From contig NZ_AP022582.1 of the NCBI RefSeq assembly GCF_010731595.1, forward strand, positions 1,488,001-1,552,000: DNA of 64,000 nt. The letters are read 5' to 3'. Both the position numbers and the translations under genes were made by a program. This document shows positions 1-8,852 of the stretch, one piece after another. The stretch comes from Mycobacterium seoulense (GTDB lineage: Bacteria; Actinomycetota; Actinomycetes; Mycobacteriales; Mycobacteriaceae). Under the pieces are notes generated by a model. The model was not told the origin of the DNA, did not search any database, and was given only the letters and a program-made list of their open reading frames with translations. The stretch's first letter is position 1. Each line of letters begins with the position of its first letter.

Positions 1-1159
1 GTTGCGACGGCGCAGGCACCGGTGGCTCGAATGCCTCCTCGATTCGCCGGCGTTGCTGCTCGCGGTCGATCTCGGTCTGCGCCTCGATCGCCATCCGGGC
101 CTGGGTGAGTTGGTGCTCGGCCCACATGATCTCGGCTTCGCGGCGGACCTCGGCCCGCTTGATCGCGATCGCGGTGTCGGCTTCGAGCTCCGCGCGTTCG
201 CGCTCGGCGCGCGCCGCCGCGTGGCGATCGTGAGAGGTCTCTGGGCGCCACCGCCCGAGGATCAGCGGCAGGAGGTAGAGCAGCACGCAGAACGCGATCG
301 TCATCAGCCGCAACGTCAGCGCCCCCAAGGCGGCGGAGGTCAGGTCGTTCAGGGCGACCCAGCGCGCGCCGAGGCCACGATCGGCGTGCGCGACCACACC
401 GTGGCGGGCCTCGTCGAGCGCTTGCTGCTCGCGGGAGATCTGGGCGTCCAACTCGGGCGCTTGGCGGTCGCGGGCCGCGAGCGCATTGTCCAGTTCGCGT
501 TGGGCGTCCGCCAGAAGCTCATTGGCCGTTCGTGTTTCGGGTCCCGCACCGGGAACACCGGTGATCCGGGTTTGCGGGCAGGCGGGGCTGGGATGGTATT
601 CGCAGCGGGCCACGACCAGGGCCTGATCCTGCTGCTGGTGAGCCCGGTCGACGGCGCTGTCGAGCGCGGCGCGCGCGTCCCTGGTCTGTTGCAGCGACGC
701 CGACGCCTGCGCGACCGCCGGCGCCGAGGCGGCATTGCGCAGGGCGCGTTCGTCGAGGTGGTGGTCGATCGAGCCCGACAGCAGGACGATGGCGGCCAGT
801 TCGCCCACGACGGCGCCGAGCGCGGCGGCGACCACCGCGCGCGCTGCGAGCCCGGCCCGGCCCCCGTTGAACCCGGCGGCGGTGGCGCGGGTGACCGCGC
901 CGACCAGCAGGCCGAACACCAGGGTCAGCGGCAGGGCGGAAAGGAGCGACCAGCGAGTCGACTCGCTCACGGCCAGGGTCGCGACGAGCCAGGCCAGCAC
1001 CGCCCCGAACAACACCACCGCGCCGACCCCGGTTTCGGCGGCGTGACCGGAGCGCTCGCGGCGCTCAGCCGGCTCCCGCCGCTGCCCGCCGCCAAGCCAG
1101 TTGAGCACGCTCGCGGGCGACATCTGGGAGCCCCGCTCGGTGACTTTCTGGGCGCACAT
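1..1159 (-). CDS. DUF4407-type integral membrane protein (Rv1779c orthologue), 3' end cut by window edge
   Basis: Reading the minus strand from ATG at 1159 gives an uninterrupted frame of about 386 codons that runs off the left edge, so no stop is visible. A GGGAGG ribosome site lies 9 bases before the ATG. The protein begins MCAQKVTERGSQMSPASVLN, has three hydrophobic segments in residues ~45-135, a charged helical stretch rich in Arg/Ala/Gln/Glu, another membrane segment near residue 290, then a long charged, probably coiled-coil tail. This layout is that of DUF4407 proteins. Its position divergent from the next gene and close to malQ matches Rv1779c. Function is unknown. Confidence 0.8.
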   Translation of the reverse strand, partial: MCAQKVTERGSQMSPASVLNWLGGGQRREPAERRERSGHAAETGVGAVVLFGAVLAWLVATLAVSESTRWSLLSALPLTLVFGLLVGAVTRATAAGFNGGRAGLAARAVVAAALGAVVGELAAIVLLSGSIDHHLDERALRNAASAPAVAQASASLQQTRDARAALDSAVDRAHQQQDQALVVARCEYHPSPACPQTRITGVPGAGPETRTANELLADAQRELDNALAARDRQAPELDAQISREQQALDEARHGVVAHADRGLGARWVALNDLTSAALGALTLRLMTIAFCVLLYLLPLILGRWRPETSHDRHAAARAERERAELEADTAIAIKRAEVRREAEIMWAEHQLTQARMAIEAQTEIDREQQRRRIEEAFEPPVPAPSQ

Positions 1160-1355
1160 CGAAAAACACCTCCCAAATCAACAAGCCTCCCAGGCCACCC
1201 CCCGTCGCATCGAATTGAAACCCCGCGCGTGTGGCGTGCTTCACAACGCGACCGGATCGCCGGCGAACCTGGAGGGCGAGCCTGGGGCCCCGATTTCGTG
1301 CGACGCGTGCAGATCAGCGACGGTTCCGGCGGCCGACATGAGACGGTATAAGTCT

Positions 1356-1913
1356 ATGGAGACTCACGATTATGTCACCTACGAAGAGTTCGGCCGCCGA
1401 TTCTTCGAGGTCGCTGTCACCCCCGAGCGTGTCGCCGCCGCATTCGCCGACATCGCCGGCAACGAGTTCGCCATGGAGCCCATAGCGCAGGGGCCCGGCG
1501 GGATCGCCAAAGTCAGCGCCAACGTCAAGATCCACGAACCCAAAGTCACGCGCCGCATCGGCGACAGCATCACGTTCGTCATCCACATCCCCCTGTCGAT
1601 CGACCTGCTGCTCGACCTGCGGCTCGACAAGCAGCGGTTCGTCGTCTCGGGCGACATTGCGTTGCGGGCCACGGCGCGAGCGGCCGAGCCGCTGCTGCTG
1701 ATCGTCGACGTCGCGAAACCGCGGCCCTCCGACATCACCGTCAACGTGTCATCGAAGTCCTTCCGCGGCGAGGTGTTGCGCATCCTCGCCGGCGTCGACG
1801 GCGAGATCCGCCGATTCGTCGCCCAGTACGTCGCCGAGGAGATCGACGCGCCGCAGTCCCAATCCGCGCAGGTGATCGACGTGGCACAGCAGTTGGCGCA
1901 GGCCTGGCCCTGA
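1356..1913 (+). CDS. conserved hypothetical protein (Rv1780 orthologue)
   Basis: A 185-residue protein beginning METHDYVTYEEFGRRFFEVA. I chose ATG 1356 because the conserved family sequence begins there; an in-frame ATG at 1338 gives six extra residues. No clear Shine-Dalgarno precedes it, but TATAAG ends only 3 bases upstream, which could mean a leaderless or very short-leader transcript. No signal peptide or membrane segment is seen. The family is mycobacterial and has no assigned function. It is divergent from the DUF4407 gene across about 196 bases. Confidence 0.85.
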   Translation: METHDYVTYEEFGRRFFEVAVTPERVAAAFADIAGNEFAMEPIAQGPGGIAKVSANVKIHEPKVTRRIGDSITFVIHIPLSIDLLLDLRLDKQRFVVSGDIALRATARAAEPLLLIVDVAKPRPSDITVNVSSKSFRGEVLRILAGVDGEIRRFVAQYVAEEIDAPQSQSAQVIDVAQQLAQAWP

Positions 1914-2024
1914 CGCCCCGGCGCCGACGCGTAGCTGCGGCCATCCCCGGGTACCCCACGAATTGTCGTGCGCGGGCCGTACCGGCGCCGACCGCGATCA
2001 TCGTCCGGGGAGGAGCGACAAGAG

Positions 2025-2453
2025 TTGGCACGAGTGGATGTTTCGGTGACGTCGCAGGTAGCGCCGGAGGCCGCGTGGAAGCTGGCGTCCGACCTCAGCC
2101 GATTCGGCGAGTGGATGACCATATTCGCCGGCTGGCGCGGACCCGTCCCGGAGACGATCGAGGAGGGCACCTGCGTCTCGTCGTGTGTGAAAGTCAAGGG
2201 GTTCCGCAACGTCATCCACTGGACGGTCACCCGCTACGACGAGCCGAAAGCGATTGAGCTGCAAGGTCGCGGCCGCGGCGGGATACGCCTCGGGGTGGCG
2301 ATGACGGTGACGGACAACGATTCCGGCACCGACTTCCATCTCACCGCGGATCTCAGGGGCGGATTGCTCAGCGGCCCGATCGGGGGGCTGGTCGCCCGCG
2401 TGCTCCGCTCCGACGTGGAGAAGTCGGTGCGCAACCTCGTCGCGCTGCAATAA
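2025..2453 (+). CDS. SRPBCC (START-like/polyketide cyclase) family protein
   Basis: About 142 residues with the SRPBCC pattern: a first strand LARVDVSVTSQV, then APEAAWKLASDLSRFGEWM, where a short helix and an aromatic W precede the ligand-cavity strands, and a C-terminal amphipathic helix ending LVALQ. Such proteins bind hydrophobic ligands. The TTG at 2025 is favoured because a GGGGAGGAG site lies about 10 bases upstream; GTG 2034 is the alternative. It converges on the next gene with only 3 bases between the stops. Ligand unknown. Confidence 0.8.
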   Translation: MARVDVSVTSQVAPEAAWKLASDLSRFGEWMTIFAGWRGPVPETIEEGTCVSSCVKVKGFRNVIHWTVTRYDEPKAIELQGRGRGGIRLGVAMTVTDNDSGTDFHLTADLRGGLLSGPIGGLVARVLRSDVEKSVRNLVALQ

Positions 2454-2456
2454 GCC

Positions 2457-2744
2457 CTACCGCGCCGCCGGGTGGCCGATCGGCCACCCCCGCCGTTCCT
2501 CCTGGCGAATCCGCCTGCGGTCCATGGCAAGCCAGGCCAGGCCGGCCCCGAATCCGAGCAGGGCGACGATCGCGGCGGCCACGCCCGCACCGGCGTCTCC
2601 GAGCGCAAATGTCGCCACGCATACCGCGAATGCCAGGGCGGCAGCCCCGACGACGACGAGCCCGGGCGTGCGCTCGACGTCTGACGCCGGCCCGGCGTCA
2701 TGCCGATGGATCGTCCGATCATGGTCGACAGGGTTGTGCCTCAT
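2457..2744 (-). CDS. small two-helix membrane protein, UsfY-like
   Basis: 95 residues from ATG 2744, which has AGAGGAG about 8 bases upstream; an upstream ATG at 2765 lacks a good site. A polar N-terminus containing NPVDHDRT is followed by two hydrophobic helices (about residues 30-50 and 55-75) and an Arg-rich end RRRIRQEERR. The D-P/N-V-D-H-x-R-T start followed by a PG-led membrane hairpin recalls UsfY from the mycobacterial sigF region, but I cannot confirm this by alignment. Function unknown. Confidence 0.6.
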   Translation of the reverse strand: MRHNPVDHDRTIHRHDAGPASDVERTPGLVVVGAAALAFAVCVATFALGDAGAGVAAAIVALLGFGAGLAWLAMDRRRIRQEERRGWPIGHPAAR

Positions 2745-2868
2745 CGGCGTCTCCTCTGCTGTCACATCCGCTCGGCGGCTTCCGTTGTGCTACCCGGATT
2801 GCCGTCGTGACAAACGACGTGAAGCTTCGACGCCGAGGGGCCCGGCGCAGTCGGTCGAGGGCCGCGCC

Positions 2869-4680
2869 CTACAGCGTCTGGTGTCGCCCGAAGTACTTGT
2901 GGTCCTCGCTGTAACCGCCGTAACCGCTGCCGATGTCGCGGTAGTCGGCAACGAACTCGATCCCCTTGATCCACTTGACGAGTTTGAAGCCGTGCTGCAA
3001 TTCGTTGCGCAGCCGCAGCGGCTTGCCGTGCATGTAGGGGAGGGGCTGGTCGTTCATGTTGTAGGCGAGCATCGTCATGTGATGGTCCATTTGCCCGATG
3101 TGGTGGGCGTTGTAATAGATGCCGCCCGTCGCGCCGAGGCCCATCGAGTAGAACACCACCCACTTGGCCTCGGGGAGCGGCTTGACGATATCCATGATCG
3201 TCTTCATCTGCACGCCACCCCATTTGGCGACGCCCGACCAGGCCTGGATGCAGAAGTGCTGGCTGATCTGCTCGTGGTAGGGCAGCGCCTTCAGGTCGTC
3301 GAGCGAGAACTCCATCGGGTGTTCGACGAGACCGTAGACCTTGAGCCGCCAGTCCCGGAAGTCGTTCTGCTCGAGTTCCTTGTACTCGACGGTCTCCGGC
3401 AGCCGGCCGTTGCGCCAATGGTGCGGTGAGATGTCCTTCTCGGTGAACGCACCGGGCTTGGGGTCGAGCTGTTCCAGCATGCGCTGGAACGGGCCGACCA
3501 GCGCGTAGCCGACCCGCTGAATCACGCGCGGATGGCGAATGGTGAACGGAGTGGCCCAAACCCACGCGATCGCCGTCAGCACCATGGCCGCGGCGAAGAT
3601 CCCGAAGCCTACCCAGCTGTTGTCGTCGCGGGAGGCGAACATGTGGTTGAGGTTTCGCAGCGCGCTGGTCGTCAGCACCATGGTGACGTGGACGAGGATG
3701 AAGAACAGGAAATAGACCAGCACCACGAAGTGCAGCGACCGCGCATGCTGGATGCTCAGCCGCTTGCTGAGCCAGTGAACGCGCTGCGACAACGCGGGCG
3801 ACATGCCCAGCCCGGTGATCAACGCCGCGGGGGCGGCGACGAAAACCGTGGTGAAGTAAGACAACAACTGCAGGCCGTTGTAAGCGACCCAGCCGTTGTC
3901 GGTCGGCCAGTCCAGCGACAGATACTGAACCGCCACCGACGCCGCGTTGGGAAACACGTCCCAGCTGGTCGGCACGATGTGCCGCCACTGCCCCGTGGCG
4001 AACAGCAGCACATAGAAGACCGCGCCGTTCACCAGCCACAGGACGTCAACGCCGAGGTGCCACCACCGGGCCAGCCCGATGGAGTGCCGGAATCCGGGCA
4101 GCCCGAATTGTGGTGGCAGCGCGACGGTGTCGGCGTTGGCGGTCCACAGCTCGTCGTCCGGTACCGGCGGCCCGACCCGCAGCCACTCGTCCTTGCCGGG
4201 CGTGGCGTTGCGGCTGAAGTAGAGCCGGGGATGGTCGCACAGGATCTGGATCCCCGTCCTGATGATGAACATCATCATGAAGAGGTTGAAGAAGTGCGTC
4301 CAACCGATCCAGGCCGGTAGCCCGGGGGTGACACCGGAACTGTCCGTCCCGGGATGACGCTGGATGAACGCCTGCACGGCCGGCATGTTGTGCAGACCTT
4401 TGCCGACGGCCACCCCGACGATCAGCAGGGCAAAGCCGATGGGGATCAACCAGAGCAGGTTGAACCACCGGTCTCGTCCGATACGCAGCTTCGGGGCGGT
4501 GGCCCGCCGACTGAGATCGAAGCCGCCACCGTAGGTCTCGACGTCGATGACGTCTTCGGCGGTGTGAATCTCGCTGCGGTAATCCGGAGGGGTTCCCAGC
4601 GGCGCGCCCACCGCCAGTGTCGATACCTCGCCGCTCGGCGTCGCCTGTGCGGCCGTGGACTCCGCGGGATTGACGTTCAT
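2869..4680 (-). CDS. cytochrome b561-like membrane domain fused to a sulfite-oxidase-type molybdopterin domain
   Basis: 603 residues from ATG 4680. Residues ~70-400 hold about six membrane helices with spaced His residues (HFFNLF, WWHLGVD, HFVVLV, LVHVTMV), as in haem-b cytochrome b561/formate dehydrogenase gamma subunits. The C-terminal ~170 residues match the sulfite oxidase/YedY (MsrP) fold: Cys477 in QHFCIQAWSGVAKWGG is the expected Mo ligand, with a following YYNAHHIGQMDH stretch. In most bacteria the Mo enzyme and its haem partner are separate genes; here they are joined. It probably passes quinol electrons to, or from, an unknown substrate. No twin-Arg signal is visible. Confidence 0.8.
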   Translation of the reverse strand: MNVNPAESTAAQATPSGEVSTLAVGAPLGTPPDYRSEIHTAEDVIDVETYGGGFDLSRRATAPKLRIGRDRWFNLLWLIPIGFALLIVGVAVGKGLHNMPAVQAFIQRHPGTDSSGVTPGLPAWIGWTHFFNLFMMMFIIRTGIQILCDHPRLYFSRNATPGKDEWLRVGPPVPDDELWTANADTVALPPQFGLPGFRHSIGLARWWHLGVDVLWLVNGAVFYVLLFATGQWRHIVPTSWDVFPNAASVAVQYLSLDWPTDNGWVAYNGLQLLSYFTTVFVAAPAALITGLGMSPALSQRVHWLSKRLSIQHARSLHFVVLVYFLFFILVHVTMVLTTSALRNLNHMFASRDDNSWVGFGIFAAAMVLTAIAWVWATPFTIRHPRVIQRVGYALVGPFQRMLEQLDPKPGAFTEKDISPHHWRNGRLPETVEYKELEQNDFRDWRLKVYGLVEHPMEFSLDDLKALPYHEQISQHFCIQAWSGVAKWGGVQMKTIMDIVKPLPEAKWVVFYSMGLGATGGIYYNAHHIGQMDHHMTMLAYNMNDQPLPYMHGKPLRLRNELQHGFKLVKWIKGIEFVADYRDIGSGYGGYSEDHKYFGRHQTL

Positions 4681-4934
4681 GGTCCGATGTTCGGTGTTCG
4701 TCACGCGGCCGAAAATACACGGATCGACTTGTATAAATTGGACACGATCAGGAAGAAATGCGCCGTCCGCGGCCCCGCCGCGACCCATGGGCGCCGGCCT
4801 CGGCGCGGGATGGGCGAATTCCGCCCCGGCCGGCGCGGCGGTAGCCGCAACTGCTCAACGAACCGCGCATTCTCGCCGCAGATTCGGTTCATGCGCAGTG
4901 GCTGTGAGTTTGCGCAAAGTCTTCTGCAAGCGGG

Positions 4935-5402
4935 CTAGGCCGGGTCGTGTGGGCGCACCCGGCGGACCGAACGGGTCTCAATCGCGTTGATGGTCAGCGC
5001 CCGGCGGCCGATCCGCCAGCGGTCGGTCAGCTCGTACTCGTCGTCGTAGCGCAGATGCCAGACCACGTCGACGAGTTCGTCGCCGCGCTGGTCCCAGTGG
5101 TGCGCGATGCACGCGATGCGGCCGCGAGCCGCGTCCGGCCCGGCGCCCCGCTTGTAGACCTCACCGACGATGGCGTGCTCGGTGCGGGCTACGGCCGCGA
5201 CGGTGGCGACCGCGGCGGCGATGGCCGCTCGGCCGTGATGGGCGTGGATCGGCTCGAGCGCCTTGGGCGGTTCGGGCACCGCGAGCACGGCGGTTTCGGT
5301 GAATAGCGCAGCCACATCATTGAATTGGCGCTCATCGGTGTAGGCCGCGTAGCGGTGCACCAAATCGCTGAGGGCGGATCGGTGGTCGGTTGGCGGGGCC
5401 AT
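4935..5402 (-). CDS. SnoaL-like (NTF2-fold) domain protein
   Basis: 155 residues from ATG 5402. The pattern LSDLVHRYAAYTDERQFNDVAALFT followed by a central HHGRAAI and WHLRYDDEYELTDRWRIGRRAL strands is typical of SnoaL-like/NTF2 proteins, which act as small hydrolases, isomerases or binding proteins. It starts 5 bases after the stop of the LLM-class oxidoreductase, so the two are probably translated from one message and may act in one pathway. Substrate unknown. Confidence 0.8.
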   Translation of the reverse strand: MAPPTDHRSALSDLVHRYAAYTDERQFNDVAALFTETAVLAVPEPPKALEPIHAHHGRAAIAAAVATVAAVARTEHAIVGEVYKRGAGPDAARGRIACIAHHWDQRGDELVDVVWHLRYDDEYELTDRWRIGRRALTINAIETRSVRRVRPHDPA

Positions 5403-5407
5403 CGGGG

Positions 5408-6289
5408 TCACGCAATCAGCGACAAGCGTTGCGCACACGCCGACAGCATGTCCTGGGCCTGCCCGATGTCGGTGGTCGCCGGCATGGCCAACACAAGCCG
5501 GTCGGCACCCTGCTCGATCAGGCCGCCGGCACGCTCGGCATCGATCTTGTCGACCGCATGGCCCAGTGACACTTCGAGATTCGCCGGGTCGCGACCCGAC
5601 GATGCGGCCTCGTCGCGCATGAGCGCGATCAGCGACGCCAGGCGGGTCCCCGTCACGCCGAGCGGTTGCAAGCCGTCGCCGAGACGTCCCGCCCGGCGCG
5701 CCGCCGCTGGGCTGTGCCCGCCGATATGAATCGGGAGACGCTCGCCCGCAATGGGTTTGGGGTAGCACATGACGTTGTCGAAGTTGAAGAACTCGCCGTG
5801 ATAGCAGGCCCCCTGCGGCTGGTCCGCCCACAGCGCCCGCAAGACCGCCAACTGCTCGTCGGCGCGTCTGCCGCGGTTATCGAAATCCGCGCCGCACGCT
5901 TCGAGCTCCTCCTTGAGCCACCCCACGCCCACGCACAGCCGCAGGCGCCCACCCGACAACGCGTCCACCGTGGCGGCGCGCTTGGCGAGGACCACCGGAT
6001 GGTGGTTGGGCAGCACCAACACCCCGGTGGCCAGTCCGAGGGTGGTGGTGTGGCCGGCCAGGAAGGCCAGCAGATCGAGCGGGTCGGGGATGGGGCAGTC
6101 GGCCGCCAGCCCGACGCGTCCGGAGCTGTCATACGGATAGACGCTGTCGTAGCGGGTGGCCAGGACGGTGTGCTCGACGACAACGATGGACTCGAAACCG
6201 CAGCGTTCCAGGTGGCGGGCGAAGGCCGCCATCCACTCGGGATCCGCGGTGACACCGTCGGCGACCGGGGCCACCACTGAGACCTTCAT
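5408..6289 (-). CDS. LLM-class F420-dependent oxidoreductase
   Basis: 293 residues from ATG 6289, beginning MKVSVVAPVADGV. The luciferase-like (alpha/beta)8 fold is shown by FESIVVVEHTVL near the N-terminus, LGLATGVLVLPNHHPVVLAKRAATVDALSGGRL in the middle and PIHIGGHSPAAARRAGRLGDG later. These are hallmarks of the actinobacterial TIGR03619-type family that uses F420. Mycobacteria have dozens of these, many acting on lipids or xenobiotics. The partner SnoaL-like gene follows directly. The ATG lacks a strong ribosome site. Confidence 0.85.
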   Translation of the reverse strand: MKVSVVAPVADGVTADPEWMAAFARHLERCGFESIVVVEHTVLATRYDSVYPYDSSGRVGLAADCPIPDPLDLLAFLAGHTTTLGLATGVLVLPNHHPVVLAKRAATVDALSGGRLRLCVGVGWLKEELEACGADFDNRGRRADEQLAVLRALWADQPQGACYHGEFFNFDNVMCYPKPIAGERLPIHIGGHSPAAARRAGRLGDGLQPLGVTGTRLASLIALMRDEAASSGRDPANLEVSLGHAVDKIDAERAGGLIEQGADRLVLAMPATTDIGQAQDMLSACAQRLSLIA

Positions 6290-6293
6290 GGCC

Positions 6294-8456
6294 TCAGAAG
6301 CTAACAGGCTCGCTTTCGACGGCCGCGGGCGCGATCGCACGGCGCACCGCCTCGGCCAGTGTCGCCGCCCGAGCATCGGTGAACACGTCCTCGAGCAGCA
6401 TCGGGCGTCCGTCCGGGCCGGTCAGCGGTACCCGCCAGTTGGGGTATTCGTCGGTGGTTCCCGGCTGATTCTGGGTCCGCCGGTCACCCACCGCGTCGGT
6501 CAGGGCAACCCCCACCAGCCGCGAAGGCGTCCGCCCCAGATACCGGTACAGGGCGAGCACGACGCTTTCCGCGTCGTCCTCGGCGTCGCCGAGCAACCCG
6601 ACCCGCCTGAGTTCGGCCATCCAGGCCGCCAGTTCGGCCCGGTCGGAGGCGAGCTCGTCCTCGGCCGGGCGAGTCAGCAAACCGAGGGATTCGCGCAGCC
6701 GCACGTGGTCGCCCGCCAGGTATCCGGCGGTCGGCGGCAGGTCGTGGGTGGTCACCGAGGACAGGCAGTACTCGCGCCAGCGCTCGGCCGGCAGTGGGCC
6801 GCCGGAGCCGTCGCGGTCCAACTCGAACCAGAGGATCGAGGTGCCGAGCAGGCCGCGCAACAGTAGGTAGTCGCGGACCCATGGCTCGACGGTGCCGAGG
6901 TCCTCGCCCACGACGAGCGCCCCGGCGCGGTGCGCCTCCAGGGCGACGATGCCGATCATCGCTTCGTGGTCGTAACGCACGTAGGTGCCGTGGGTGGGCG
7001 GCGCTCCGTCCGGGATCCACCACAGCCGGAACAGCCCGATGATGTGGTCGATGCGCACGCCGCCGGCATGCCGCAGCACCGCGCGGATCAACGCCCGAAA
7101 GGGGCGATACTCCTGCGCGTCCAACCGATCCGGCCGCCACGGCGGCTGGGACCAGTCCTGGCCGAGCTGATTGAACTCGTCGGGCGGCGCGCCGGCGGTG
7201 ACGCCCAGGGCCAACACATCCTGCAGGGCCCACGCGTCGGCGCCGTTGGGATGGACGCCGACGGCCAGGTCGTGCATCACGCCCAGCGCCATTCCGGCCC
7301 GGACCGACCGCGACTGCGCCGCGGCGAGCTGCTCGTCGAGTTGCCACTGCAGCCAGCGATGGAAATCGACCGCCTGCGAATGCTGCTCGACGAAGGCGGC
7401 GACGCCGGGGGCGTGGGGATGCTGCAGCGCTTCCGGCCACGTGTGCCAGTCGTCGCCGTACTTCTCGGCCAGGGCGCACCAGGTGGCGAAGTCGTCGAGG
7501 GCGCCGCCTTCACGGGCCCGGAAGGCCTCGTAGGACAACTGGCGGCCCGCCGTCCGCGGCACGCGGTGCAGTAGCTCGAGCGCGGCGCGCTTCGCCGCCC
7601 ACGAGCTGTCGCGATCGATGGCGTCGAGTCGGGCGGCCTTGTGTTGCACGTCGGAACGCAGCCGCCGCACCCGGCTGCGCTTGGGCAGCTCGGCGAACTC
7701 GGGAATCGCCTCGACATGCAGATAGATCGGGTTGATGAAGCGCCGCGAGGTCGGCAGATAGGGCGACGGCTCCATCGGGCACGTCGGCGCGGCGGCGTGC
7801 AGGGGATTGACCAACACGTAGTCGGCGCCGTGCTGCGACGCCGACCACACCGCCAGGTCGGTGAGATCCGTCAGATCGCCGACCCCCCACGACTGCCTGG
7901 ACCGCACGCTGTACAGCTGCGCGGCCAGCCCCCAGGCCCGGCGGGCGCCGAGCCGCTCGGGCAGCCCGAGCCAATCCGGCGTCACGATCAGCGCGGTGCT
8001 GGTCTCACCGTCGGCCGACCGCAGATGCACCCGGTGATACCCCAGCGGCAGGTCGGGCGGCAGCACGAAGCTGGCTTCGCCGACCCAGCGACCGTCCAAG
8101 TCGAACGGCGGCGTGAAGTTGTCGACCTGCTGGATGCCACCGCGTAGCGTGCTGTCCTCGAGCTGCAACCAGACCTCGGCGGGATCACCGTGGGTCACGT
8201 GCGCCCAGAACCGCGTCTGCTCACCGGTGCGGCCGACGATGGTCGCGGGCAACCGGCGCGCCCAGTGCGACCGCAGCTTCGCGGCCAGCGCCACGTTGCG
8301 CTCCTGCTCGGTGCCGCCCGCCACGCCGAGCGCGGCCAGCACCGCCACCAAGGTGGACGCCGGGACCTGCACCCGCCGCCCGGTCCAGTCCTCGTACTCG
8401 GTCGCGATGCCATATCGCCCGGCAAGTTCGACCAGCGACGGCGCGAGCTCACTCAT
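6294..8456 (-). CDS. malQ: 4-alpha-glucanotransferase (amylomaltase)
   Basis: About 720 residues, matching mycobacterial MalQ (Rv1781c) throughout, including the actinobacterial N-terminal extension. The GH77 catalytic parts are visible: RIDHIIGLFRLWW contains the Asp nucleophile, VGEDLGTVEPWV the acid/base Glu, and VTTHDLPPTAGYL the third carboxylate. The enzyme moves alpha-1,4-glucan segments between maltodextrins in glycogen/maltose metabolism. I start at ATG 8456 (MSELAPSLVELAG) as in M. tuberculosis; ATG 8465 would add three residues. It ends 4 bases before the start codon region of the LLM gene, so the three genes may be co-transcribed. Confidence 0.93.
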   Translation of the reverse strand: MSELAPSLVELAGRYGIATEYEDWTGRRVQVPASTLVAVLAALGVAGGTEQERNVALAAKLRSHWARRLPATIVGRTGEQTRFWAHVTHGDPAEVWLQLEDSTLRGGIQQVDNFTPPFDLDGRWVGEASFVLPPDLPLGYHRVHLRSADGETSTALIVTPDWLGLPERLGARRAWGLAAQLYSVRSRQSWGVGDLTDLTDLAVWSASQHGADYVLVNPLHAAAPTCPMEPSPYLPTSRRFINPIYLHVEAIPEFAELPKRSRVRRLRSDVQHKAARLDAIDRDSSWAAKRAALELLHRVPRTAGRQLSYEAFRAREGGALDDFATWCALAEKYGDDWHTWPEALQHPHAPGVAAFVEQHSQAVDFHRWLQWQLDEQLAAAQSRSVRAGMALGVMHDLAVGVHPNGADAWALQDVLALGVTAGAPPDEFNQLGQDWSQPPWRPDRLDAQEYRPFRALIRAVLRHAGGVRIDHIIGLFRLWWIPDGAPPTHGTYVRYDHEAMIGIVALEAHRAGALVVGEDLGTVEPWVRDYLLLRGLLGTSILWFELDRDGSGGPLPAERWREYCLSSVTTHDLPPTAGYLAGDHVRLRESLGLLTRPAEDELASDRAELAAWMAELRRVGLLGDAEDDAESVVLALYRYLGRTPSRLVGVALTDAVGDRRTQNQPGTTDEYPNWRVPLTGPDGRPMLLEDVFTDARAATLAEAVRRAIAPAAVESEPVSF

Positions 8457-8852
8457 ACCGCTCATCTTGCTGCCAGAATTCGCCGCCCGACTAATCGGGG
8501 AGAGGCGGCGACTCGGCGCGCCCTTCAGTTCGCCGAGGGCGCACGCTCAACAGGACGTGCCGGCCGTTCGCCATTACGATGCCCTGAGGAGAGATCAGGA
8601 GTCCGGGCGGGGAGCGGCGGGGGAATCCGAAAGTGCCAGTTCAACGGCGCCTGGCGCGGTGCGGACGTCGGCGCGATCCCGCGAGCCGCCGACGACCGGA
8701 CACCTGCGCATAAACAGATGTGGCAGCGAACGCCATCGGCGCCGCGTGGCGAGGCCCGTATCGGTGCCTTACGGTTGTCGATGTAATTCGCGCTGGATCA
8801 GTATTGAAGAGACAATATCCAGGCCTTCTAGCAGACCGGACGGTGAAATAAC
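8457..8852. promoter_or_regulatory. divergent malQ/eccB5 intergenic region
   Basis: About 396 bases without a convincing gene. It should hold the promoters of malQ (leftward) and of the ESX-5 operon (rightward). Just before eccB5 an interrupted hairpin is visible at 8793-8822: CTGG and TATTG pair with CAATA and CCAG around a 6-base loop. No recognisable promoter hexamers could be fixed. Confidence 0.4.

Noticed and set aside
2..1351. Long plus-strand frame of 449 codons at the left edge
   Set aside because: It is Arg/Gly/His-rich with no family sense; the opposite strand encodes a coherent DUF4407 membrane protein with a ribosome site.
8793..8822. Hairpin upstream of eccB5 as a riboswitch
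   Set aside because: Too small and interrupted; no known aptamer core.
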